Shown: positions 29,900 through 43,877 of the stretch, in pieces
How the letters are laid out: every line of letters begins with the position of its first letter
Position numbering within the stretch: position 1 is the stretch's first letter
Assembly: GCA_963744735.1 (NCBI GenBank)
Contig: CAVUVH010000019.1
Coordinates: 186,001-250,000 of the forward strand
Source: RPQJ01 sp963744735
GTDB lineage: Bacteria; Pseudomonadota; Gammaproteobacteria; Steroidobacterales; Steroidobacteraceae
Direction: 5' to 3'
Length of the DNA stretch: 64,000 nucleotides
Made by a program: the position numbers and the translations under genes
The notes under the pieces: model-generated
Told to the model about the DNA's origin: nothing
The model's input: only the letters and a program-made list of their open reading frames with translations
Database searches by the model: none

Positions 29900-30911
29900 A
29901 TGGCGGCGCAGGCGGCGCTGCCGTCGCAGGTGCTGGCCTGGTCGGGCCGGCTGATGGCGGCGCGTTCGCTGGCTGAATTCGGCGCCGCTGCTCGAGTGCC
30001 CGCCCGGCGCGGAAGCCGACGGCCTGCTCGGTGCGCTGCTGCTGCTCGATCCGCGCCATGAGCTGCGGGCGCTCGCGACCGGCACGGCGCCGACGCCGCT
30101 CGCGGGCCTGCGTTTCGTCCCCAGCCTGGCAGGGGTCGCCCCGGGTTACGACACGCTGCATGCGCCGTGGTCCGGTGCGTACCGGGCCGTGGACCACGGA
30201 CTGTTGTTCGCGCCGGATGCAGGCTGCCAGCAGCTCCTGCTGCTGCCGCTGCCTCGCCGCGACGGCCTGACGGGCGTCTACAACATCGCCGGTCGCGATC
30301 GCGCCGCCGCGCTGTTCGAGGCGGAGCCGGCGTGGCGGGAACACATCGCCGGACAGGTCTGCGCGACGGCCGAGCGGCTGCTGCACCGTGCCCGGTTGCT
30401 GCATGCGGGCGTCGTCGACCCGCTCACCGGCTGGCACAGCCGTCATTACTTCCTGGCGCGGCTGCGCGAACAACTGGCGGCGAGCGAGCGCCAGCAGCAG
30501 CCGGCGAGTTGCCTGGTCGTCGATGTCGACGGGCTCGCCGTGCTGAACGAACGCCACGGCGTGGCAGCGGGCGACAGTGCGCTGCTCGAACTGGGCACGC
30601 TGCTCGAAGCGCAGGTCCGCGCGAGCGACTCCTTCGCGCACCTGGGCGAGGACGAGTTCGCGGTGCTGCTGCCGGGGGCCGACGCAACGGGGGCGGACCG
30701 CGTGGCAGCTCGAATCCTCGAGGCCGTGCGCAGCGCAGCGCCGAGCGGCGGTGTCCGGCTGCAGGTCTCGATCGGCGTCGCGGTGCTCGAGCCTGCGTCG
30801 CGCCCGGGCGGCGGCGAGCGCAAGGCCGCGGTGGACGAATGGCTCGCACGCGCGCAGGCGGCGTTGCACCAGGCGAAACGCGCCGGCGGCGACCGTCACG
30901 TCTTCGGCTAG
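29900..30911 (+). CDS. GGDEF-domain protein with degenerate signature (one frame break)
   Basis: About 336 residues when joined at 29983/29984 (GG[C][G], two glycine codons superposed). The first part resembles a GAF-type sensory domain. The C-terminal half is a diguanylate-cyclase fold: DPLTGWHSRHYFLARL, VVDVDGLAVLNERHG, then LGEDEFAVLLPG where GGDEF is expected, then QVSIGVAVLEP. Replacement of the second glycine by glutamate may abolish cyclase activity, leaving a sensor or GTP/c-di-GMP-binding role. It starts 5 bases after tyrA. Confidence 0.82.
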
Positions 30912-31885
30912 TTTCGCTGCCGCAGCATCAGCAACAGGAAGATCGGCACGCCGACCAGGGCCGTGAGCGCGCCGACGGGCAGCTGGCGCGGTGCCAGCAG
31001 CAGCCGCGATGCCAGGTCGGCGGACATCAGCACGAACCCGCCGAGCAGGGCCGAGCCCGCCAGCACGATGCGCTGGTCGTTGCCGAGTGCGAGCCGCACC
31101 AGGTGGGGCGTGACCAGGCCGACGAAGCCGATGCTGCCGGCGGTGCTCACCGCGCATCCGGTCAGCACCGAGCTCAGCACGAAGACGATGCTGCGGACGC
31201 GGCGCACGTCGAGGCCGACCGTCGCGGCAATGGTCTCGCCCCGCGCCAGCACGTTGAGCGGCCGCCCGAGCGCGACGCAGAACACGGTGGCCAGCGCCAG
31301 CAGCGTGAGCAGCCAGCCGTAGCGGTCGCCGCGCGTCAGGTCGCCCAGCAGCCAGAAGACCATGCCGCGCAGGCGGGTGTCGTCACTCATGGCCAGCAGC
31401 AGGCTGACGATCGAGCCGGCGCCGGCGGCGACCACGACGCCCGTCAGCAGCAGTCGCGTCGGGGTCCATCCGCCGCGGCCCTGTGCGAGCGCAAACACCA
31501 GCGCACAGGCAGCGAGCGCACCGGCGCCCGCTGCGGCGTCGACCATGACGGCCGACATCCCGGCCATCAGCGCGAGCAGTGCCGTCACCGACGCCCCGCC
31601 CGAGACGCCGAGCACGTACGGGTCGGCGAGCGGATTGCGCAGCAGGACCTGCAGCAGCGCCCCGGCCAGGCCGAGCAGGCCACCGACGGCAAACGCCGTC
31701 AGCGCGCGCGGCAGGCGCAGGTCCATGACGACATCCCGGGCGAGCGACGGCTCGGGATGCCACACTGCGTGCCAGACTGCCGCCGGCGCCAGGTCCACGC
31801 TGCCGAGCATCAGCGACAGCAGCAGCAGCAGGCTGGTCGCGAGCCCGAGGGCGAAGAACACCGGAATGGGGGGAAGTCTGTGCAA
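30908..31885 (-). CDS. btuC: FecCD-family permease, BtuC-like
   Basis: About 325 residues with roughly ten membrane helices. Family blocks: LRLPRALTAFAVGGLLGLAGALLQ, NPLADPYVLGVSGGASV, LLGDLTRGDRYGW, GSIGFVGLVTPHLVRL and the C-terminal LPVGALTALVGVPIFLLLML. It is the membrane channel of a cobalamin or iron-complex ABC importer and should pair with the BtuD-like ATPase. TTG 31885 is preferred because GCGAGG lies at a good distance; a longer reading to 31996 is possible. Its stop overlaps the GGDEF gene end. Confidence 0.88.
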   Translation of the reverse strand: MHRLPPIPVFFALGLATSLLLLLSLMLGSVDLAPAAVWHAVWHPEPSLARDVVMDLRLPRALTAFAVGGLLGLAGALLQVLLRNPLADPYVLGVSGGASVTALLALMAGMSAVMVDAAAGAGALAACALVFALAQGRGGWTPTRLLLTGVVVAAGAGSIVSLLLAMSDDTRLRGMVFWLLGDLTRGDRYGWLLTLLALATVFCVALGRPLNVLARGETIAATVGLDVRRVRSIVFVLSSVLTGCAVSTAGSIGFVGLVTPHLVRLALGNDQRIVLAGSALLGGFVLMSADLASRLLLAPRQLPVGALTALVGVPIFLLLMLRQRN

Positions 31886-32013
31886 GGGGCCTCGCGGTAC
31901 CGCAGAGGTTAGGGAACCAAGGCCGGCCTCACAAGCCAAAGCTCCGCGAGCGGCGTTTTGTGCCGCTGCCGCGTCTGTGAAAAAATCAACCGCCACTTAA
32001 CTTTACGCCAAGC

Positions 32014-32607
32014 ATGTCCGATTACATCGACAGCCAGGGATTTCGCGCCAACGTCGGCATCATCCTGATGCGGGACGGCGGCGAGCTGTTCCTCGGCGGT
32101 CGCCGCGACGGGCGCGGCTGGCAGTTTCCCCAGGGCGGGGTGCAGCGCAATGAGCGCCCCGAAGAAGCGCTGTACCGCGAGCTGCACGAGGAAATCGGCC
32201 TCGAACGAGCCGACGTCGAACTGGTCGCCGGCACCAGTGGCTGGTTGCACTATCGCCTGCCGCGCCAGTACGTGCGACGCCGCGGCAACCCCGTCTGCAT
32301 CGGCCAGAAGCAGCGCTGGTACCTGCTGCGGATGCTGAGCGACGAGTCGCGCCTGAATTACCAGGCCAGCCCCGAGCCCGAGTTCGAATCCGGCCGCTGG
32401 GTCGATTACTGGTCGCCGGTGCGCGAGGTGATCTACTTCAAGCGCGCCGTGTATGCCCAGGCGCTGCAGGAGCTGGGCGAGCAGGCGTTCCCGGCCGGCC
32501 CGCCGCCGCGCCCGGACTGGCTGACCGACGACCTGCTGCGCGAGCGCAAGCCCTTGCCGCCGCGCCGGCGGCGAGCTGGCCGCACCCCCGAGGGGCAGGG
32601 CACTTGA
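32014..32607 (+). CDS. rppH: RNA pyrophosphohydrolase
   Basis: A 197-residue Nudix hydrolase. MSDYIDSQGFRANVGIIL is the RppH start; the Nudix box runs from GGVQRNERPEEALYRELHEEIGL; WFDYW-like segment appears as RWVDYWSPVREVIYFKR. The enzyme removes 5' pyrophosphate from mRNA to start decay. The C-terminal about 45 residues are a basic low-complexity tail, longer than E. coli RppH. The stop overlaps the next TTG start. Confidence 0.95.
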   Translation: MSDYIDSQGFRANVGIILMRDGGELFLGGRRDGRGWQFPQGGVQRNERPEEALYRELHEEIGLERADVELVAGTSGWLHYRLPRQYVRRRGNPVCIGQKQRWYLLRMLSDESRLNYQASPEPEFESGRWVDYWSPVREVIYFKRAVYAQALQELGEQAFPAGPPPRPDWLTDDLLRERKPLPPRRRRAGRTPEGQGT

Positions 32608-33351
32608 CCGGGATCCCGGGGGACGACACGCCTGCGCCGGCGGGGCGTCGGACCGTGCTGCCATGGTTTGCCCTGGTGGCCGGCGCGGTGGCGCTGGCCG
32701 GCGCGGCGGGCTGGGTCGGCTACAGCCAGGGCCAGCGCTCGGCGGGCCACGATGCCGCCGCCGCCGCGACCCAGCGCGCCGTGATCGATGCGCAGAACGA
32801 GCGGTTGCAGCTGCAGAACCAGCGGCTCAACGCGCAGGTGGCCGAGCTGGAAATGGCGCGACGGCTCGACCGCGACGCCTACGGCCAGGTCGAAAGCACG
32901 CTTGGAGACCTGCAGTCGCGGCTGGCGCGGCAGAGCGACGACCTGGCCTTCTACCGCAGCATCGTCTCGCCGGCCGACGGCATCCAGGGCCTGCGCATCC
33001 AGCGTTTCGAGGTGCTGCCGGGCGCGGAGACGCGGCAGGTGCAGCTCAAGCTGACGCTGGTGCAGGCGATGCGGCACGAAAGCGTGGTGTCTGGCCTGGC
33101 GCAGGTCACGCTCGATCGGCATGCAGGGTGACGTGCCCGCGCGCTTCGCCGTGGGCGAGCTGATCGGCAAGCCGCGCGCGCAGCTGCCGTTCTCGTTCCG
33201 CTACTTCCAGACGGTCGAGCAGACCGTCACCCTGCCGGAGGGTTTTGACCCCTACGAGGTCGATGTGCGGCTGCAGTCGAGCAAGCTGAGCGCGCCGTTG
33301 CAGCAGGTGTTTCCGTGGAAAGTGACCGGGCAACCGGTCGCCGCGCTATGA
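32604..33351 (+). CDS. DUF6776-like membrane-anchored coiled-coil protein (one frame break)
   Basis: About 248 residues after repair at 33119/33120 (CG[G][C], arginine codons superposed). One membrane segment near residues 20-40 (PWFALVAGAVALAGAAGWVGY), a coiled coil (RLQLQNQRLNAQVAELEMARRLD), then a small beta domain (YRSIVSPADGIQGLRIQRFEV; FSFRYFQTVEQTVTLPEGFDP). The arrangement matches the DUF6776 family often found between rppH and erpA; its role is unknown. TTG start at 32604 overlaps the rppH stop. Confidence 0.75.
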
Positions 33352-33418
33352 CCCGGGGGGTGGGTAAGCTAAAATCCGCCCCCAAGTCCGACCGCCTGCG
33401 ACCCCGCACGGAGCCTCC

Positions 33419-33784
33419 ATGACGACCGCCACTGCGCAGCCCGAGCTGGCCGAATCCCCGCTCCTGGTCTTTACCGACTCGGCCGCTTCCAAGGTCAGCG
33501 AACTGATCCGCGAGGAAGGCAACCCGAACCTGAAGCTGCGGGTCTTCGTCTCCGGCGGCGGCTGCTCGGGGTTCCAGTACGGCTTCACGTTCGACGAGAA
33601 CGAGGAAGAGGGCGACACCTGCATCGAGAACCAGGGCGTCCGCCTGGTCGTCGACCCGATGAGTTTCCAGTACCTCACGGGCGCCGAGATCGACTACCGC
33701 GAAGACCTCGAGGGCGCGCAGTTCGTGATCCGCAATCCGAACGCGACCACCACCTGCGGCTGCGGGTCTTCCTTCTCCGCCTGA
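33419..33784 (+). CDS. erpA: Iron-sulfur cluster insertion protein ErpA
   Basis: A 121-residue A-type carrier with three conserved cysteines: Cys49 in VSGGGCSGFQY and Cys113/Cys115 in TTCGCGSSF. It delivers Fe-S clusters to apo-enzymes such as IspG/IspH. A Shine-Dalgarno-like GGAG precedes the ATG. Cluster-bearing PyrK-like and many heme proteins in the window are consistent with, but not evidence of, its clients. Confidence 0.95.
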   Translation: MTTATAQPELAESPLLVFTDSAASKVSELIREEGNPNLKLRVFVSGGGCSGFQYGFTFDENEEEGDTCIENQGVRLVVDPMSFQYLTGAEIDYREDLEGAQFVIRNPNATTTCGCGSSFSA

Positions 33785-33801
33785 CCGGCTGACGTCGCGT
33801 C

Positions 33802-35299
33802 GTGCCGCACCGAGTTCCAGACGTCCTGGCGGCCGTCGACCTGGGATCCAACAGCTTTCACATGATCGTTGCCCGGTACAACCACGGGCAGCTGATCGTG
33901 CTGGACCGGCTGCGCGAAATGGTGCGGCTCGCCGCCGGGCTCGACGAGCAGGGCCGGCTCAGCCGCGAGTCGGTGCAGCGCGCGCTGCAGCTGCCTGGAG
34001 CGGTTCGGCCAGCGCCTGAGCGACATGCGCGCCGAGAGCGTCCGTGTCGTCGGCACCAATACCCTGCGCAAGGCCAAGCGCCGCGGCGCCTTCCTCGAGC
34101 GTGCCCGCGACGCGCTCGGCCATCCGATCGAAATCATCTCGGGCGTGGAGGAGGCGCGGCTGATCCACCTCGGCGTCGCGCACACGACGCCGAACGAAGG
34201 CGGCCAGCGCCTGGTCGTCGACATCGGTGGCGGCAGCACCGAGCTGATCATCGGCGAAGGCCTCGCGGCCCGGCGCCTGGAAAGCCTGTACATGGGCTGC
34301 GTCAGCCTGAGCGCGCGCTACTTCCCGGATGGCGAGGTGACCGAGAAGCGCATGAAGCGTGCGCGCACCGCGGCGCACCTCGAGCTCGAGCCCGTGATCC
34401 CGCGGTTCCAGCGCTCGGAATGGGACATCGCCTATGGCGCCTCCGGCACGCTGCGCGCCGTGGCCGACGTGCTGCAGGCGCATGATCCGGCGGCCACGCA
34501 CGTCAGCCGCGAAGGGCTCGACTGGCTGCTGCAGGAATGCCTGCGCGCCGGCAACGTCTCGCGGCTGCGGCTCGCCGGCCTGTCGCCCGAGCGCCAGGAA
34601 GTGCTGCCGGGCGGGCTGGCCATCATCCTCGAGGTGTTCGACCGGCTCGGCATCTCCACGATGCGCATCGCCGACGGCGCGCTGCGCGAGGGCCTGCTGT
34701 ACGACCTGCTCGGGCGCCTGACGGACGAGGACGCGCGCGTGCGCAGCGTGCGCGCCATGGAGGCCCGCTTCCACGTCGAGACGGCGCAGGCCGACCGCGT
34801 CGAGGCCACGGCGCTCGCGTTCCTGCGGCAGGTGGCCGACGACTGGGGGCTGACCGATCCGCTGGCCGAACCGATGCTCGGCTGGGCCGCACGCCTGCAC
34901 GAGGTCGGCCTCGACATCGCGCACTCGCAGTACCAGAAGCATGGCGCGTACCTGCTGCAGAACGCGGACATGCCGGGGTTTCCGAGCCACGAGCAGCAGC
35001 TGCTCGCGGCCATCGTCGGCGCGCACCGGCGCAAGCTGGTGCTGGCGACGCTGGAGGACCTGATGCCGCCGTGGCACCTGCAGGCGCTGCACCTGATCGT
35101 GCTGTTGCGTCTCGCCGTGCTGCTGCACCGCGGACGCGGGCCGCGTTCGCTGCCCGACCTGCGGCTGGCGGTGAAGGCCAACAGTGCGGAACTTGCCTTC
35201 CCGCGCGGCTGGCTGGACGAGCATCCGCTGACCGCGATCGACCTCGAGCAGGAAGCCGGCTACCTCGCGGCCGCCGGGTTCAAGTTGCGGGTGGTGTGA
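33802..35299 (+). CDS. ppx: Exopolyphosphatase / pppGpp phosphatase (one frame break)
   Basis: About 498 residues joined at 33991/33992. Ppx/GppA actin-like ATPase fold: AAVDLGSNSFHMIVAR (phosphate 1), EARLIHLGV, VVDIGGGSTELIIG (phosphate 2), then an HD-like C-terminal domain (AARLHEVGLDIAHSQYQKHGAYLLQNADMPGF). It hydrolyses polyphosphate and perhaps pppGpp. Starts with GTG 33802, 17 bases after erpA. It converges on the M23 peptidase gene. Confidence 0.92.
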
Positions 35300-35305
35300 C
35301 CGCCG

Positions 35306-35334
35306 CCACCTCTCCCGCTGCGCGGGAGAGGTGG
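35306..35334. terminator. Hairpin between convergent genes
   Basis: Perfect 12-bp arms (CCACCTCTCCCG, 35306-35317, and its complement 35323-35334) with a 5-base loop, placed between the convergent ppx and M23 genes. No T tract on either side, so it would work as a processing or bidirectional stop site. The CTCTCCC/GGGAGAG core recurs at 55731-55756. Confidence 0.6.
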
Positions 35335-35351
35335 CACGCAGCGGGGCTGCG

Positions 35352-36698
35352 TCAGCGGTTGGCGGCGACCAGCGAGGCCGGGCCCCGGCCGCTGGTGAGT
35401 TCGAGCTTCGCCAGCGCGGTCTCGCTCGCGCCGCGGAACTCCGCGGCGTACTGCGACGGCACTTCGGTGCGCGGCAGCGGGATCGTCGCGGGATTCTTGT
35501 GCACGCCCTTCACCAGGTATTCGTAGTGCAGGTGCGGGCCGGTCGCCGCGCCGGTCGCACCGACGTAGCCGATGATGTCGCCCTGCTTGACGCTGCGACC
35601 CGACCGCGCCGACTTGCCGAAGCGCGACATGTGGCCGTAGAGCGTGCTGATGCCCTTGCCGTGATCGACGATGACGACATTGCCGTAACCGCCCTTGCGG
35701 CCGGCAAACTGGATGCGGCCGTCGCCGGCGGCCCAGATCGGCGTGCCGGTGGGCGCCGCGTAGTCGACGCCCCTGTGCGCGCGGACCTTGCCGCTGATCG
35801 GGTGCACCCGCCGCGGGTTGAAGCCCGAGCTCATGCGCGTGAAGTCGAGCGGCGCGCGCAGGAACGCCTTGCGCATGCCCTTGCCTTCGGGCGTGAAGTA
35901 ACCCTGCACCTTGCCGTCCTGCGACGCGAACCAGACGGCGCGATGCTTCTTGCCCTGGTTGATGAACTCGGCGGCCAGCACGCGGCCGTCGTTGACGTAG
36001 CCGCCATCCTGGAACTTCTGCTCGTAGAGCACGCCGAACTCGTCGCCTTCGCGGATGTCGAGCGCGAAGTCGATGTCCCAGCCGAAGATCTGGTTCGCGA
36101 GCGTCATGATCGTCTCGGCGGACATGCCGGCGTCCTGCCCCGCGGCGAACAGCGACGAGGTGATCGTCGCGCGGCGACCGACGATTTCCGTCTCGAGCGG
36201 ATTCTCGATGTAGTTGACCGCGAAGCCGTCGTCCGAGCGCGCGACCGACAGCGTCAGCGTATTGCTGATCTGGCGGTTGAGCGACTGCAGCGCGCCATCG
36301 ACATGCGTGAAGGTGATGATGTCGCCGGGCCGCACGATGTCGAGCGCGCGCCGGACCTCCGGGCGCTGCCGCAATTCGGCGAGCTCGGCGATGTCGATGC
36401 CGACGGAACGGAAGATCTGGTCGAGCGTGTCGTTGCGCTGGACCGTGTACTCGACGTTCTCCGGGAAGTCTTCGTCCACCACCGTGGGGGCCGTCTCCAC
36501 CGCCGGCGCCGACGCCAGCGCCGTGAGGTCGATCGAGGTCGGAGCATCCTGGCGCGGCCAGGCGGCGAGCAGCAGCACGCCGGCAATGGCGGCGACGAGC
36601 GGCAGGCTGGTGCCGGCGAGCCAGGCCCGGCGGGACGCAAGCGCGCCCCGGCTCCCGGCCGGCCGCCGTGCAGGCGATGAGAAATCAGTGGGTTGCAA
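35352..36698 (-). CDS. M23 murein endopeptidase (MepM-like)
   Basis: A 448-residue cell-wall hydrolase. An N-terminal membrane segment (GTSLPLVAAIAGVLLLAAW) is followed by an OapA/LysM-like part (VEYTVQRNDTLDQIFRSVGI), a central domain, and a C-terminal LytM peptidase with zinc ligands in HRGVDYAAPTGTP and HLHYEYLVKG. It cuts cross-links during peptidoglycan growth. TTG at 36698 was chosen because GGGAG precedes it at 8 bases and it gives a short cytoplasmic tail. It is divergent from tyrS, the usual gammaproteobacterial arrangement, but anmK is absent here. Confidence 0.9.
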   Translation of the reverse strand: MQPTDFSSPARRPAGSRGALASRRAWLAGTSLPLVAAIAGVLLLAAWPRQDAPTSIDLTALASAPAVETAPTVVDEDFPENVEYTVQRNDTLDQIFRSVGIDIAELAELRQRPEVRRALDIVRPGDIITFTHVDGALQSLNRQISNTLTLSVARSDDGFAVNYIENPLETEIVGRRATITSSLFAAGQDAGMSAETIMTLANQIFGWDIDFALDIREGDEFGVLYEQKFQDGGYVNDGRVLAAEFINQGKKHRAVWFASQDGKVQGYFTPEGKGMRKAFLRAPLDFTRMSSGFNPRRVHPISGKVRAHRGVDYAAPTGTPIWAAGDGRIQFAGRKGGYGNVVIVDHGKGISTLYGHMSRFGKSARSGRSVKQGDIIGYVGATGAATGPHLHYEYLVKGVHKNPATIPLPRTEVPSQYAAEFRGASETALAKLELTSGRGPASLVAANR

Positions 36699-36912
36699 TG
36701 GACACTCCCATTCAACGATGGCGCGTAAAGTAGTTGCGCCGGCGCGACGAGTCAACTGTTAAGTCGCGCATTTTCCTCAGATTGTTCAGGGTCTTGCGCA
36801 AAACATGTCGGTTTCGTGACGCGCTGCACGCCGGCGCCGGCGTTGCCTGTCCCGGGCGCAACCCCTACAGTCCGCCGCCTTGCACCGCAATATCGCCCGG
36901 AGTCCGACATCG

Positions 36913-38128
36913 ATGCTGCCTGCCGACCAACAACTGGCCGAACTGCGCCGCGGGGCCGCCGAGGTCCTGCTCGAGTCGGAGCTGCTGAAGAAAGCTGGCC
37001 CGCGGCGTGCCGCTGCAAGATCAAGGCGGGTTTCGACCCGACCGCGCCCGACCTGCACCTCGGGCACACCGTGCTGATCAACCGCATGGCGATGTTCCAG
37101 CGATTCGGCCACGAGGTGATCTTCCTGATCGGGGACTTCACCGGCCTGATCGGTGATCCGACCGGCCGCAACGCGACGCGGCCGCCGCTGACGCCCGATG
37201 AAATCCGGGCCAACGCGGAAACCTACCAGGCGCAGATCTTCAAGATCCTCGACCCGGCGCTGACCCGCGTGGAGTTCAATTCCACCTGGATGACCGAGAT
37301 GGGCGCGGCCGGCATGATCAAGCTGGCGTCGCGGCACACGGTGGCCCGGATGCTCGAGCGCGACGATTTCTCCAAGCGCTACAAGGCCGGGCAGCCGATC
37401 GCCGTGCACGAATTCCTGTACCCGCTGGTGCAGGGCTACGACTCGGTGGCGCTCAAGGCCGACGTCGAGCTCGGCGGCACCGACCAGAAGTTCAACCTGC
37501 TGGTCGGGCGGCAGCTGCAGGAAGCGTACGGCCAGGAACCGCAGGTGGTGCTGACGATGCCGCTGCTGGAAGGCCTCGACGGCGTCAACAAGATGTCGAA
37601 GTCGCTCGGCAACTACATCGGCATCACCGAGCCCGCCCGAGCAGATGTTCGGCAAGCTCATGTCGATCTCGGACGACCTGATGTGGCGGTATTTCGAGCT
37701 GCTGTCGTTCCGCTCGAACGCCGAGATTGCGGCGCTGCGGCAGGAATGCGCGGCCGGCCGCAACCCCCGGGACGTCAAGTTCGAGCTCGGCATCGAGATG
37801 GTCGACCGTTTCCACGGCGCCGGGCGCCGGGCAGCGGGCACGGGACGAGTTCGTCGCGCGCTTCCAGCAGGGCGTGCTGCCGGAGGACGTGGCCGAGGTC
37901 ACGCTCACGGTCGACGCCGCCGGCATGGGCCTGGCGCACGTGCTCAAGGGCGCCGCGCTGGTGCCGAGCACGAGCGAGGCGATGCGCCAGATCAGGCAGG
38001 GCGCGGTGCGCGTCGACGGCGAGCGGGTGGAGGACGCGGCGCGGGTGTTCGGGCCGGGAAAAACCCATGTTTTCCAGGTCGGCAAGCGCCGGCTGGCCCG
38101 CGTGACGCTGGCCGCCGCGGCCTCCTGA
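36913..38128 (+). CDS. tyrS: Tyrosyl-tRNA synthetase (four frame breaks)
   Basis: About 403 residues after repair at 36993/94, 37016/17, 37634/35 and 37824/25. The HIGH motif appears as HLGH in FDPTAPDLHLGHTVL, the KMSKS motif in GVNKMSKSLGNYIG, and a C-terminal S4 domain ends the protein (RQGAVRVDGERVED, THVFQVGKRRLARV). It is an essential enzyme, so the breaks cannot all be real; three superpose synonymous third-position bases (AA[A][G], CC[C][G], GG[G][C]). Located directly before the rRNA operon. Confidence 0.93.
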
Positions 38129-38183
38129 GCGCGGCCTCTGCCGGCGGCCGACCGTGCCGGCGGAAAAATGTTTTCCGCAAGTG

Positions 38184-38211
38184 TTGACGCCCCGGGGTTC
38201 GGAGCTATACT
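38184..38211 (+). promoter_or_regulatory. rRNA operon promoter P1
   Basis: TTGACG (38184-38189), a 16-base spacer and TATACT (38206-38211) form a strong sigma-70 promoter about 280 bases before the 16S start, followed by GC-rich sequence typical of stringent discriminators. Confidence 0.75.
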
Positions 38212-38291
38212 GCGCGCCCTTCCGCAGTCACCCGCCGTTCCGGCATCGTGACCAGCTGAAAAACTCCCTCGAAGATTCATCTTTGAAGGTG

Positions 38292-38319
38292 TTGACAGCA
38301 ACGGAAACTGCCGCATAAT
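38292..38319 (+). promoter_or_regulatory. rRNA operon promoter P2
   Basis: A consensus TTGACA (38292-38297) with CATAAT (38314-38319) after 16 bases. A boxA-like GCTCTTTAAAAA antitermination site follows at about 38351. Tandem P1-P2 promoters plus boxA are the normal head of a proteobacterial rRNA operon. Confidence 0.75.
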
Positions 38320-38492
38320 AGGCGGCTCACCTCGGCTGGTTCCGAGGTCGCTCTTTAAAAATCGAAACAGGTAATTTGTGTGGGGACTCGCGTCGATCGT
38401 TTGTGAGTGCAAACATCGGACGAGTACCAATTGATAGCCAGTTAATACTGAAAGTTAGTTGGGATTCGGCTCGAAACAAAGTCGCAAGACTT

Positions 38493-40031
<1,539 letters not shown>

Positions 40032-40125
40032 AAAGTAGACCGCACGAGCAACCGGCTCGGTGCGAGTCCCCATTCAAGTTACCTGTTTTGATGATCGCGA
40101 GGCTGACCAAGCCGGGCCAGTACCC

Positions 40126-40202
<77 letters not shown>

Positions 40203-40226
40203 ATCCCAGGCGGTGACCTGATCAAC

Positions 40227-40302
40227 GGGGCCATAGCTCAGCTGGGAGAGCACCTGCTTTGCAAGCAGGGGGTCGTCGGTTCGATCCCGACTGGCTCCAC
40301 CA
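40227..40302 (+). tRNA. tRNA-Ala (anticodon TGC)
   Basis: 76 bases including CCA: acceptor GGGGCCA with TGGCTCC, D-arm AGCTCAGCTGG, anticodon loop TTTGCAA (TGC), T-arm GGTTCGATCC. Follows tRNA-Ile by 24 bases. A second boxA-like CGCTCTTTAACAA at about 40389 precedes 23S. Confidence 0.97.
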
Positions 40303-40540
40303 GGTCTTCAGTCTCGCGCGCGCGATACCACGCATGCACCGCATCGACTGCTTCGATGCATGCGTGGTCTCACGCTTCACGGCATGCCGTGAACGTCGCT
40401 CTTTAACAATCAAGTTTGGGTATGACGCCGAGAATCAAGTTGTTTTCAACTTGTAATCGAAAGCGTGTCGCATTCGTAGAGAGATACCAGCTGATGAGTA
40501 TTATTTGGTCCACGTAACCCAGAACGATTGGGGTTATATG

Positions 40541-43433
<2,893 letters not shown>

Positions 43434-43586
43434 TATAACACCCAATCGGTCTGGAACCTGGTTCCGAACCTTTGGCGTGTGCCTTGTAATTGCTCAGCGA
43501 CTTGTATCGCTCGAGATTGCGACACGCTGCGTTGTACCCAAATTTGAATTTCGTGCCCGCGCGCAAGCGCGGTGCGTGAGCCGGTT

Positions 43587-43704
43587 TGCCTGGCGGCCAT
43601 AGCGAGCGGGAACCACCCGATCCCTTTCCGAACTCGGAAGTGAAAACGCTCAGCGCCGATGGTAGTTTGGACTTCGTCCATGCAAGAGTAGGTCACTGCC
43701 AGGC
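43587..43704 (+). rRNA. rrf: 5S ribosomal RNA
   Basis: About 118 bases: TGCCTGGCGGCCATAGCG at the 5' end pairs with CACTGCCAGGC at the 3' end, and the core CCGAACTCGGAAGTGAAA is the 5S signature. It follows 23S by about 150 bases. Confidence 0.95.
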
Positions 43705-43712
43705 TCTCAAAC

Positions 43713-43750
43713 AAAACCCCCGACAGGGCAACCTGTCGGGGGTTTTTCTT
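43713..43750 (+). terminator. rRNA operon rho-independent terminator
   Basis: AAAACCCCCGACAGG and CCTGTCGGGGGTTTT form a 15-bp stem around a short loop, continued by a T-rich tail. It ends the rRNA operon immediately before the GAF-PP2C gene. Confidence 0.93.
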
Positions 43751-43877
43751 TTGCCCCCGCGATCGCAGCGCCGGCTTTGCAACTGCAGTTGGCGGGACCG
43801 GAGCCGGCGCGTGCAAGTCAGCGGGGTTATGGGCAAACTGCCGCGAAGCGAATAAGAATGACCGGGGAGGGAAGCCG

